NCBI GenBank assembly: GCA_020026285.1
Contig: JAHHQS010000070.1
Coordinates: 1 to 19,334, forward strand
DNA from: Parabacteroides sp.
GTDB lineage: Bacteria > Bacteroidota > Bacteroidia > Bacteroidales > Tannerellaceae
DNA: 19,334 bases
Reading direction: 5' to 3'
Below are positions 6,418-14,545 of the stretch, one piece after another. Position numbers and translations under genes: made by a program. The notes below the pieces were generated by a model. It did not search any database and had not been told where the DNA came from. It was given only the letters and a program-made list of their open reading frames with translations. The stretch's first letter is position 1. Each line of letters begins with the position of its first letter.

Positions 6418-9235
6418 TAAATGCTTTTTCTTGATTTGGTTCTAAATTTCCATCATAAAAGTCCTCTTGAGTTCGGTGAAACCATTTATCAAGATCTTTT
6501 TCTTCGTCAAAACGTTTATCAGGTTTTCTATTATTTAACTGGACAAACGATTCATATTGAAAACATAAACTAAACCATTCATATGATCTTTTTGTACTAG
6601 GGATGTTACTATAAGTAGAGTTTATTCGTTTAACCTCATCAATTTGTTTCCCGTTTGTGGACTTTTTTGCTCTATTCCACCAACGATATAGTAATTCTTC
6701 TTGAGAATCTTCAGATGGATAGAAAGGGAAATGACCTTTGCTTTTTAGGAAAGATTCTAGATCATTTATTTTTTGCATAAAACGTCTATCAGATTCGTCT
6801 ACATAGTACCAACTTGGGTACGTTTTGTCTCTAAGTCCGTAAAATCCACCACTAAACTGTACAAATTGATCACCACTAGAAATTGTAGCGCGTATGCTAT
6901 TATCTGAAGAGTCCCTATATTGTTGCACATGTTCTATAATTTGTCCAATATGAACAGGTTCATTGAACTTAGCAAGATATTGAGATATCACGTCACGCAC
7001 TCCACCAATCTTGACATGTTTCCATTCTATTAAACCCACATATGTTCCGGTTCCAACCATACATAAACGAGGGTCTTGATATACGATATGTTTTACACTT
7101 TGTGATGACTTATATTTAGTCAGTGATTTCTCTTCTAATTGGGGATAAAGTTCTTCAATTGTCATTGGATCTCCATTATCCTCTAGTATTTTATAAATAA
7201 TGTCGGATGGATTCAACTTTTTCCTGCCTTCAAATGTGAATTCAAAGTTGTCATTGGGAATTTTTTCAAACTCATTAATAAGTAAAAGAGTTAATGTTTC
7301 GGATACGGTACTGACCTTATCTGTATCAAAATCTAGCCAGGACATGAAAAATGTATCTAACAATAATTCTTCTACTGATAAAGTTACATCTTCCTCTGAA
7401 TCCTCCTCAATATCATTAATTAATTGAGGTAACTGATTAAAATCAAAACTCTTTGATAATGTTTTTTTGATTAGGAATGAATGTTCCCAGTAAGATTTTG
7501 TTCTTGTAGGCATTGGTAGTAAACCTAGTCCAATTATGTCAAAATCTTCCTTACATAAGACGTAAATAATCAGTAATATAAAGTAGTCAGAAAGATTAGT
7601 ACTTTCATTACTTTTTAATTCTTTGGCAAAAGCAATGTCTAGTAAGTCTTTATCTTTTACTGCATCTATAACATATTGCCAATCATGTAATTGGTTCAAT
7701 ATATAATGATAATCAATACATGTCGACTTGGTTTCTTTAATACGTTTAAAATCATTATTAAGAGATGAACAAATTTGTCTTACTCTTTCTCTAGAGAGAT
7801 TTGCATCTGTCGCAATGTCGTCTAAAGATTCCTTGACTACCTCATCGAAAACGCCTGCATATCTGTTTAAATATTGTAAGTCTCTACTTGAAAATAATTC
7901 CTTTTTAAGGTAATTTTCAAGGATATGAAACATAGGAAGATGGTTATACTTTTTATAAAAATCGTTAGAAAAATCATCAAAAAAGTCTCCATAAACTGTT
8001 TGTTTATCAATAATAAACAACTGCTCTGGGTTCATATCTTTTTCGATCATTTCATCTACAAGCTTTGACATTTTATTAACCAAAGCTAAGATTTCGCTTT
8101 CGCTTTTCTTACCTATATTTTTTAAGCTTTTAACATCTTTACGACGTACAATAAAATCTTCAATGAAATCTCCTTTATAGTTTGTTATTCCATTTTGAGA
8201 TCTAACGGATAACAATAATATGGATGATTGAAGAGTCTTCTCCAAAATGGCATACTGAACCTTACCTATTCTTTCCTTAAGTGTTTTTTCTTTGAGCAAA
8301 TCCTTCTCGAGAATTTGTACATTCTCACTTAGACCTATGCCGTTATGTCGATTATAATATTCCTCTATAAAATCTATAAGGTCTTCTTTGATCTTTTCAA
8401 AATCGTAAACAGATTTCCGACCAAAATTCCTTAATTTAAGAAGTTTATATTCACTGGCGAATAGATAATTAACCAAAAAGTCTCTGTAACCTATTGTAAA
8501 GCAAATACTATTCATTACCCTTATTGGTAGGCTTTTAAGTAAATTAATGAAATAGTCTTCAATTATTTCATATTCTTCTTTATTAAGGCTATAGATAAAG
8601 ATAACGTATTTCTGATTTTCACACTTATTTCCACCATAGGCATCATCGTCGATTGTACAAATATCAGAACCGGAGAAGCCACTCCCTGATACAAAGTTCA
8701 CTTCTGTATCAGGCATAGGATTATCTTGTTCTTGATTTATAGACGTTGAAACATTTTCAATATCAAGGACGTCATTATCATCTGTCTTTACAAACTTTTT
8801 ATATTGTTCCTGGAACATATGGATATAATCTTTGATTTCAGAAAAATTATTATTTGTTATATAGTACCTTTTAAGAAATGTTTCATCACTACAATATACG
8901 TAATCGAGAAGAAAAATTTTAGTTCCTATCTTTTCTATAATTTCCTTTACATTTTGTGGAGCCGTTGATATAATTCCTTCAAATAAAGTGATTACCGATG
9001 AATTCTCTTTTTGAAGTTCTTCTTCAAGCTTTTCCAAATAATATAAAGATTCTATTATAGCATTATTCTCGAAGAGAAGCATAAGTTCTTTTGCAACATT
9101 TTCATTATATGAATTACATTCATCAAATTTTAGCTCAAATAATCGCGTCTTTGGCTTTATAGCGTTATAAGCTTCTACAGATAAGTAACCTGCAGTCATG
9201 ATTCTAAAAAAACTTATGTTTTGAGCTCTTAGCAT
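6395..9235 (-). CDS. Multi-domain DNA-binding protein with alpha-CTD-like HhH, sigma4-like HTH, HARE-HTH-like and helicase-associated domains
   Basis: This 946-residue protein is a chain of DNA-recognition modules. Two helix-hairpin-helix units like the RNA polymerase alpha C-terminal domain lie at 266-294 (LRNFGRKSVYDFEKIKEDL) and 368-395 (LKNIGKKSESEI). A sigma-70 region 4-like HTH lies at 471-500 (LSRERVRQICSSL). Two winged-helix units of HARE-HTH appearance span about 676-736 (IEELYPQL ... GTGTYVGL) and 743-801 (VHIGQII ... SGGFYGL). Two helicase-associated-like repeats lie at 826-857 and 887-943 (tryptophan plus F/Y patterns). No nuclease or ATPase motif is visible. HARE-HTH domains have been proposed to read modified DNA, so a role as sensor of the phosphorothioate state is an attractive inference. 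The ATG overlaps dndE by 7 bases. The PLD-helicase follows directly and is a likely partner. The first 250 residues are unrecognised. Confidence 0.85.
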   Translation of the reverse strand: MLRAQNISFFRIMTAGYLSVEAYNAIKPKTRLFELKFDECNSYNENVAKELMLLFENNAIIESLYYLEKLEEELQKENSSVITLFEGIISTAPQNVKEIIEKIGTKIFLLDYVYCSDETFLKRYYITNNNFSEIKDYIHMFQEQYKKFVKTDDNDVLDIENVSTSINQEQDNPMPDTEVNFVSGSGFSGSDICTIDDDAYGGNKCENQKYVIFIYSLNKEEYEIIEDYFINLLKSLPIRVMNSICFTIGYRDFLVNYLFASEYKLLKLRNFGRKSVYDFEKIKEDLIDFIEEYYNRHNGIGLSENVQILEKDLLKEKTLKERIGKVQYAILEKTLQSSILLLSVRSQNGITNYKGDFIEDFIVRRKDVKSLKNIGKKSESEILALVNKMSKLVDEMIEKDMNPEQLFIIDKQTVYGDFFDDFSNDFYKKYNHLPMFHILENYLKKELFSSRDLQYLNRYAGVFDEVVKESLDDIATDANLSRERVRQICSSLNNDFKRIKETKSTCIDYHYILNQLHDWQYVIDAVKDKDLLDIAFAKELKSNESTNLSDYFILLIIYVLCKEDFDIIGLGLLPMPTRTKSYWEHSFLIKKTLSKSFDFNQLPQLINDIEEDSEEDVTLSVEELLLDTFFMSWLDFDTDKVSTVSETLTLLLINEFEKIPNDNFEFTFEGRKKLNPSDIIYKILEDNGDPMTIEELYPQLEEKSLTKYKSSQSVKHIVYQDPRLCMVGTGTYVGLIEWKHVKIGGVRDVISQYLAKFNEPVHIGQIIEHVQQYRDSSDNSIRATISSGDQFVQFSGGFYGLRDKTYPSWYYVDESDRRFMQKINDLESFLKSKGHFPFYPSEDSQEELLYRWWNRAKKSTNGKQIDEVKRINSTYSNIPSTKRSYEWFSLCFQYESFVQLNNRKPDKRFDEEKDLDKWFHRTQEDFYDGNLEPNQEKAFIELCKIL

Positions 9236-9624
9236 ATTGATTTCAAACCTTCTTGAATTTTGTCAAATAAATAATCAAATCCTACTAAATTAGGATTATC
9301 TTTAACGTCATGCATAATTCTCTCCAACCCGTCATCTAGATGAAGTTTGAAGTATCTTGGAAGATCCTTATCATTCATTTTTATGGAGTAGTATTTACAC
9401 ATTATTGCTGCATACATTGGGTAAAGATTACCGAAAAGAACACTTTTACTATATTCTTTTCCTCCAGAATCTTTAATATCTAGTGGAGAAAACCTTGCAC
9501 CACATTGAAGCGAATATGCAATAGCAACTCTAGCTATTATATTTTCTGCACCTAAAGCAAATTTACGTGTTAAAAGAGTTACAGTTTCTTTATTCTGTGA
9601 ACTTGTTTTTATATGGGTAAACAT
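9229..9624 (-). CDS. dndE: DNA sulfur modification protein DndE
   Basis: This 131-residue basic, helical protein matches the DndE pattern: a first helix running into LGAENIIARVAIAYSL-like sequence, then the conserved SGGKEYSKSVLFG segment (residues about 53-66). DndE is a small tetrameric DNA-binding component of the phosphorothioation complex with DndC and DndD and is thought to bind nicked or modified duplex DNA. The length is close to the usual 110-130 residues. Its ATG shares one base with the dndD stop region (9624), and its end overlaps the next gene by 7 bases, so it is translationally tied to both the modification and the effector genes. An independent DndE-like function outside dnd is unlikely given the gene order C-D-E. 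Confidence 0.9.
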   Translation of the reverse strand: MFTHIKTSSQNKETVTLLTRKFALGAENIIARVAIAYSLQCGARFSPLDIKDSGGKEYSKSVLFGNLYPMYAAIMCKYYSIKMNDKDLPRYFKLHLDDGLERIMHDVKDNPNLVGFDYLFDKIQEGLKSIC

Positions 9625-11744
9625 TAAATTTCCTCCTTTAAAAAGTCGTTAATAGCAATTCTCTTAAAATGTGATTGCGTTGTATCGTTCTCAATCAAAT
9701 AAGTAGCATTTATCAGTGGTTTCATTACTTGATATTCTTCATAAGTCAATTCCTTATACAATAAAGGGAATAGGACTACTTGTTTTGATATGTTTGGATA
9801 AAATTCAGTTATGATTTTAGTTGCATGACTTTTATCGAATTTCTGTAATGGTGAGTCAATGAAGACTGGAAATTGAATTCCACTTTCATCAACTAATGCT
9901 TTTAAGATTGATGTCGCATATAATTGCTGCTCGCCTTTAGAAAGTGAATCTTTATTTATACGATGATTAGTATTTGAATATAATTCTATATCCATATCTT
10001 CTCCATTAATTATAACCTCGACGTTTCCAATAAAATCTTCTTTGTGCATTAAGGTATTGAGAATCGATTTGATTCGTCTTTCTAATGAATATTTCTTCTC
10101 CTGCTTCAAAGACACAAGGAAAGTACTTAATTCATTTATTATTTGCTCTGCAATTGCATCTTTTTTAACATCTATATCATCAAGGCTGACAATTTTACTT
10201 AATTCAGAAACCTGTTTACTTACAGTAGATAACTCTTGATTCTTGGTACCATAACTTTCGTGCTGCAATAACAATTCACGTTCTTTGTCAGATATTTGGA
10301 GTTCGATAACGTTTTTTTGAGCTCGAATATTTTTGATTAATTCATCATTCTCTTTACTCTTGATATTAGACAATTTTCTACTGTTACGATCCAAAACTTG
10401 TTTATTCTTTTTATAATCTTCAGCTAGACGTTCAAACTCGGTTTTATATGTTGTCGTTATGTTGTTATAAACAGACAAAAACTCTTCGAAATCACTATCT
10501 GACATAGTAAGTAGAGTTTCTTCAGAAGAGATTTCGCCAACATATTTAGAAAGAATACCATCTATACGAGACTGTAAATTGATCATCACCGAATCGTCAA
10601 TTTCCACGTTTTGGACCATTTGATAAAGATCTGTTTTGATTTGAGAAACGATAAGATTACGACTATTCTGATTATCATTGAATTTTTGTTTCTCGTGATC
10701 TATCTCTAACTGATTTTTAGTCTCATACAAAAGACTACCAGTTATTGCAAATGGAGCATATTCAAGGAATAACTTTAACTGTTTCTTATATTCTTCATCC
10801 TTTTTCTTAGTGGCTTCTATTACGGATTCTAACTTTTGAATTTCATTTACAGTAGCGTTATTTCCCTCACGCATTAATTGCATTTGGAGTTCACTGTCTC
10901 TATTCCTCAGTTTCTTTATTTCCTCCTCCAGTAATGACCTTGACTTAATGTTTTCTTCAAGTGCTGTTTTTAGTGATTCTTGTTTTGTTAATAAGTTTAT
11001 TAGTTTCTCTCTACTTAATGTATCAGAAGAACGTTTTCTAAATCTTAATCTCACATTCTCGAGATTCTTCTTGAGATCTTCATACTTTCTTACTCCCAAG
11101 ACTTCGTTATATGCGGAACAAAGTCTTCTTCTTTCACCTACTGTATTAGTTTCGGCTAAAGCTACAATTTGTTCAGAATCGAAAAAGAAAAATCGGGCAA
11201 TGTCTTTATTCAAAACAAAATCATTAATAAAAACGTCAGGACCAATTTCATTGGTTAATTCGTTTTTTACACCATCAATCAAAATTTCAACAGACTCTTT
11301 GTCTTGTATGATGTCATAAGAACGTATAATCTTTAACGATGTACATGGCAATGAAGGTATTACGACGTCCGAGAAATCGATTGAGACATAATACTGTGTA
11401 AATGATTTTAAATTTTCAGTATCTGCCGAATAACCACGTTTTTTAATTTCTTCCTTAATTTGATCATCTAAACCCTCAACCTCGGCTTTTATTTCATTAT
11501 TTAAGTTACCTTTTAGGAAAGCATTGTATCCATTGGTTGAAATATCTTTTCTAACCTCAGCTTCTACCTCTGTCATGAGTTTTCCGTACAAGCACCAAAT
11601 AAGAGAATGCAAGAAGGTGGTTTTTCCGAAACCGTTTTGCCCGGAAATAAGGAAGATGTTCTTCTCATTATCAGGCGTAAAATCTATTCGATTTTCTCCT
11701 TTATAAAGTCGATAGTTGTTAAGTATAATATTTTTAATTATCAT
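9624..11744 (-). CDS. dndD: DNA sulfur modification protein DndD (SMC-like ATPase)
   Basis: This 706-residue SMC/RecN-like ATPase of the phosphorothioation machinery has a Walker A at 35-42 (GQNGFGKT). The characteristic DndD segment RFFFFDSEQI lies at 184-193. Extended coiled coil runs from about 215 to 560. A SLSKGEQQ signature is at 600-607 and a Walker B at 625-631 (FPVFIDS). DndD supplies the ATP-driven DNA-handling step that lets DndC insert sulfur into the backbone. No CxxC hinge is obvious, which separates it from the second SMC-like protein downstream. The ATG overlaps the dndC stop by four bases (ATGA-type), implying translational coupling. Family, length and neighbours agree, so the assignment is firm. 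Confidence 0.95.
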   Translation of the reverse strand: MIIKNIILNNYRLYKGENRIDFTPDNEKNIFLISGQNGFGKTTFLHSLIWCLYGKLMTEVEAEVRKDISTNGYNAFLKGNLNNEIKAEVEGLDDQIKEEIKKRGYSADTENLKSFTQYYVSIDFSDVVIPSLPCTSLKIIRSYDIIQDKESVEILIDGVKNELTNEIGPDVFINDFVLNKDIARFFFFDSEQIVALAETNTVGERRRLCSAYNEVLGVRKYEDLKKNLENVRLRFRKRSSDTLSREKLINLLTKQESLKTALEENIKSRSLLEEEIKKLRNRDSELQMQLMREGNNATVNEIQKLESVIEATKKKDEEYKKQLKLFLEYAPFAITGSLLYETKNQLEIDHEKQKFNDNQNSRNLIVSQIKTDLYQMVQNVEIDDSVMINLQSRIDGILSKYVGEISSEETLLTMSDSDFEEFLSVYNNITTTYKTEFERLAEDYKKNKQVLDRNSRKLSNIKSKENDELIKNIRAQKNVIELQISDKERELLLQHESYGTKNQELSTVSKQVSELSKIVSLDDIDVKKDAIAEQIINELSTFLVSLKQEKKYSLERRIKSILNTLMHKEDFIGNVEVIINGEDMDIELYSNTNHRINKDSLSKGEQQLYATSILKALVDESGIQFPVFIDSPLQKFDKSHATKIITEFYPNISKQVVLFPLLYKELTYEEYQVMKPLINATYLIENDTTQSHFKRIAINDFLKEEI

Positions 11745-13090
11745 AAATCTGCCTCCCTTATAAATGATTCTAAACGTGTTTCTAAATCTGTCGCTAATCC
11801 GTATTTCCTCATTAATAGCACTTTGTTTTTTTGTAGTGCCAATAATTCCTGTATGAGTTTGTAATGGCTTGGGTTATCTTTACATGATCTTTCTAAAAGT
11901 AAACGTTCTTGTAAACCTATGCTTGCATTAGGGATATTGTAACCATAAACTTCATTGTATATGTCATTTACGGTTGTGTCAAAATTACCATCTCGATACC
12001 ATATTACCTGGATTGCAATTAATTCTTGATTTGTAATTAAGTCGATACTTGCACGATAGTCTTGAGTGTTTTTTTGAACAGTCAATAATTCTCTAAGTAG
12101 CTGAATACGATATTCCATCGTATAGTTACCCATTTTATGCCCTGATTCATCTACCGCACGTTGTCCATTTCTTCTTGTTTCGCATCTTAAATCTGACACA
12201 TTGCGATTTTCAACAAGTCTATCACGGAATTCCAACAAAGGCTTCATCCATTCAATACCATTCTTTATAAGAGATGACATCGATTTATCTTCTTTTACGA
12301 CTGTACATACCCAACATCCAAATCGACTTTGTCCACAAGATTTATGGCTGTCATTTGTAACTACAGTTGGACATTCATAGTCATCAGCTGAAGCATCCAT
12401 GTATATTTTGAAGAGAATCTCATTATCAAATCCCCAAGGGGAAGGGATAGAATTAATAATCCACCACACTTCTTCTAACATAAGTTCCTTTATAGGAGCA
12501 TATGTGAATGTATTGGGATTTAATGGATGTTTTGAAAGACGATGCCCCTTTATTTCATGTCTTCTAATTGAACGCTCTCTCTGCTGACTTTCTGATAAAC
12601 GAGTTCCAACCAGGACTATCGCTTCTCCATCTGCTGCGACTTGGTCGGTTATGAATTTAGAAGTAGGTTTTATTTTCATCTTTTCCGTACAAAAACGAAA
12701 AGAATTATTGGGTACAGGGTAACCTTTTCCTATTACGCAGCACCAGAAAGAATCTTCTAGTTCAGGAGTTGTAGTAGCTACAGTAATAGGTAAAAATTGT
12801 TCCTTTGCCGCACGTTGAATTTTAGCCAATACTTCTGTAACATAGGCTTCAATAATTGGATTTTCAACCATTGTGTCGTTACAGACCACATATATATTTC
12901 TTTTAAGTTTAACCCCCGATTCCTTCAATTCTTGGATTGCAAGCCACGTTAAAGTTAGAAGGACCGTAGAGTCCTTTCCTCCAGAGAATCCAATAATCCA
13001 GGGCCTAATGTATCTATCGTCTTCTAGATACTGGTCTTTTAGTTCATCTATTATAGATCTAACTCGTTTGGATTTAATGTCGATATTCAT
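11741..13090 (-). CDS. dndC: DNA sulfur modification protein DndC (PAPS reductase/ATP pyrophosphatase-like)
   Basis: This 449-residue adenine-nucleotide alpha-hydrolase-like enzyme has the PP-loop FSGGKDS at 35-41. Cysteine pairs follow at C117-C118 (FWCCVIGKG) and C134 (RFCTEKM). A cluster C240, C252, C259, C262 (SCGQSRFGCWVC) fits the iron-sulfur site expected of DndC. In the pathway a cysteine desulfurase (DndA or an IscS-type enzyme) delivers sulfur, and DndC activates the backbone with ATP and transfers the sulfur, giving sequence-specific phosphorothioate. No desulfurase gene is in the window, so one must lie elsewhere. The start ATG is 64 bp after the stop of the XRE regulator, on the same strand. 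The stop overlaps dndD. Confidence 0.96.
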   Translation of the reverse strand: MNIDIKSKRVRSIIDELKDQYLEDDRYIRPWIIGFSGGKDSTVLLTLTWLAIQELKESGVKLKRNIYVVCNDTMVENPIIEAYVTEVLAKIQRAAKEQFLPITVATTTPELEDSFWCCVIGKGYPVPNNSFRFCTEKMKIKPTSKFITDQVAADGEAIVLVGTRLSESQQRERSIRRHEIKGHRLSKHPLNPNTFTYAPIKELMLEEVWWIINSIPSPWGFDNEILFKIYMDASADDYECPTVVTNDSHKSCGQSRFGCWVCTVVKEDKSMSSLIKNGIEWMKPLLEFRDRLVENRNVSDLRCETRRNGQRAVDESGHKMGNYTMEYRIQLLRELLTVQKNTQDYRASIDLITNQELIAIQVIWYRDGNFDTTVNDIYNEVYGYNIPNASIGLQERLLLERSCKDNPSHYKLIQELLALQKNKVLLMRKYGLATDLETRLESFIREADL

Positions 13091-13154
13091 TATTTTATGT
13101 CACTATCTGTAGTTCGAACGTATTGTTTTCTTGTTATTAAAATACGACGATTAT

Positions 13155-13367
13155 TTATTTGCATTCCTCGTCTATTCTAACGAGTGCAGCAAGGTCAGTA
13201 TCAAGTAATTTTGCTATCTTAATAAAGGTTTCCATACTAGGCTGGCTATTATTAGTGCACCATTTGGAAACTGTTGCCTGGGAGCAACCAAGTTGTTGTG
13301 CGAGCCATAAGTTTGTTTTACCCTTTTCTGCTAAAACTACTTTAATGCGATTTATTCCTTTAGCCAT
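13155..13367 (-). CDS. XRE/Cro-CI family regulator, probable controller of the dnd operon
   Basis: This 70-residue protein is almost entirely one lambda-repressor-like HTH: WLAQQLGCSQATVSKWCTN (residues 21-39) is the recognition unit, followed by two further helices (FIKIAKLLDTDLAALV). It lies first in the minus-strand series, 64 bp before dndC, in the place where dndB, the usual repressor gene, might be expected; no dndB is present. It most likely autoregulates and represses the dnd operon from the divergent region. The leader before the ATG is very A-rich (a run of nine A), typical of translation starts in Bacteroidota. Direct control of dnd is inference from position. Confidence 0.88.
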   Translation of the reverse strand: MAKGINRIKVVLAEKGKTNLWLAQQLGCSQATVSKWCTNNSQPSMETFIKIAKLLDTDLAALVRIDEECK

Positions 13368-13877
13368 ATTTGTTTTTTTTTATTTATAAAATCTGTTTCA
13401 CTACGGCTGTAATGTCATATTAATCATACTCATTTTAATCTCTTTTGTATTTATTGCTCATACCTATTCAAGTATTATCGCCGTTCCCCAAAATGTAATA
13501 CAAATTAAATTATATTATCATTTCCAGTTATATAAAGGAGACAAAATGACATAACATTAGCCCTACAAAAATAATAATAAATACCTAATTTGAATAACGT
13601 TATAGTAAATAATTCTAAGTCATAGTAGATTTATTATCGTTTACTTCAATTTTTGTATAATATTTTTACGAGAATGATTCTTTTTAGTTAGATTTTCGAT
13701 ATTTCTATGAATTATGTGAGTTATTTCAAAATGATTGATTAATTTTGAAAAGGTATGGTAGATTATCTTTATTCAGCTTTATCCAAATAATGCTATGAGT
13801 TAATCATTTTTTAAGAATAAACATATTTGAAATCAATCATCCAGTAACATCTTAAGGTTTAATAAATTTATAATATT
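13368..13877. promoter_or_regulatory. Divergent intergenic region, 510 bp
   Basis: This very AT-rich stretch lies between the minus-strand regulator/dnd operon and the plus-strand 158-residue gene, so it must hold promoters in both directions. I found no gene-like frame in it. A TAATTTTG at 13740-13747 fits the Bacteroidota -7 consensus TAnnTTTG on the plus strand, but no convincing -33 element precedes it. An ATAACGTTAT palindrome lies near 13602-13611. Another inverted pair is ATGATTGATT (13731-13740) with AATCAATCAT (13832-13841). These are only candidate sites. Confidence 0.55.
13724..13750. promoter_or_regulatory. Inverted repeat overlapping a candidate promoter, possible operator
   Basis: TTTCAAAAT and its exact reverse complement ATTTTGAAA are separated by nine bases. 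The right arm overlaps a TAATTTTG box at 13740-13747. This arrangement would suit binding by a dimeric XRE regulator, but the sequence is low in complexity and chance cannot be excluded. Confidence 0.35.
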
Positions 13878-14354
13878 ATGATAATAATAAAACACAATTT
13901 TGATGAAACAAAATTTAAGTGGCTGTGGGCGAAATATGTCAAAGCTGGCAATATTGAAAAACATTGTACTGCATGTTTAAAAGGCCCTTATAGTAAGAAA
14001 TTTTCTGGTACTAGTAATAAAGATCTACTATCTCAGCCTGAGTTTGTTATGGATGAAGTAGACCAAACCAATTTTGATGCTATATATTTTTGTGGTGTAT
14101 TAAAACGTGGATATCCAAAAACGAATTATCCCCATAATGTACACTTTGCAGTCATACCTAAAGAGGGTGCTAAAGATGTATGGGAATTTGAGAACTGGCA
14201 TGTTGAGATTCAGGGAGGTTATATATCCCCTATCCCAACTGAAGAGCAGCTACCTCAATCTCTAAAAGAAGGAATTTACAACGAACATTACTATACATGT
14301 AGAATATTTAGATGGATGGTCGGCTTCTATTATCCAAATTTGCTTATCCATTAA
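13878..14354 (+). CDS. Unrecognised 158-residue soluble protein
   Basis: I do not recognise this protein. It begins with MIIIKHNFDE and has an aromatic-rich segment, an HCTAC motif (H29, C30, C33) with further cysteines at 72 and 141, and a conserved-looking tract around 86-113 (NVHFAVIPKE ... ENWHVEIQGGY). The C-terminus is aromatic (FRWMVGFYYPN). No signal peptide or membrane span is visible. The His/Cys residues could bind a metal, but this is not a known zinc motif. It is the first plus-strand gene of the right module, preceded by an AT-rich leader. A decayed regulator relic lies between it and dprA, so it need not belong to the same operon. Base composition is like its neighbours. Confidence 0.75.
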   Translation: MIIIKHNFDETKFKWLWAKYVKAGNIEKHCTACLKGPYSKKFSGTSNKDLLSQPEFVMDEVDQTNFDAIYFCGVLKRGYPKTNYPHNVHFAVIPKEGAKDVWEFENWHVEIQGGYISPIPTEEQLPQSLKEGIYNEHYYTCRIFRWMVGFYYPNLLIH

Positions 14355-14376
14355 ATAAAGATCTATAGCGAGGAGT

Positions 14377-14542
14377 GGATTAGTAGAAAAATGGTAAATG
14401 GCTAGGAGAACGACTTCAAACAAGTTCCTGCTAAGTTAGTCGTTGGTGCACTAATACAACTCTGCCTGATTTTAATACCTTATATGAGATAGCTATCCTT
14501 TTAAATGTTTCTTTACATGAACTTTTAGTTAAACAATTATAG
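14377..14542 (+). pseudogene. Decayed XRE/Cro-CI regulator relic
   Basis: The frame starting at 14399 reads WLGERLQTSSC, a stop (TAA at 14432-14434), then VSRWCTNTTLP and further sequence to ...LHELLVKQL with a TAG at 14540-14542. It aligns residue for residue with the intact regulator at 13155-13367 (WLAQQLGCSQATVSKWCTN), the stop falling where that protein has T32. Upstream codons (GLVEK) continue only after a one-base frame shift near 14390. The start is also missing, so this is a broken gene. It ends four bases before the dprA ATG, so the regulator once sat directly ahead of the DprA module and presumably controlled it. Confidence 0.8.
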
Positions 14543-14545
14543 ATA

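Noticed and set aside
10948..11319. Plus-strand 123-codon frame inside dndD
   Set aside because: It lies fully antisense to a confidently identified dndD coiled-coil region, and its low-complexity Ser/Phe/Leu composition is typical of an antisense shadow.
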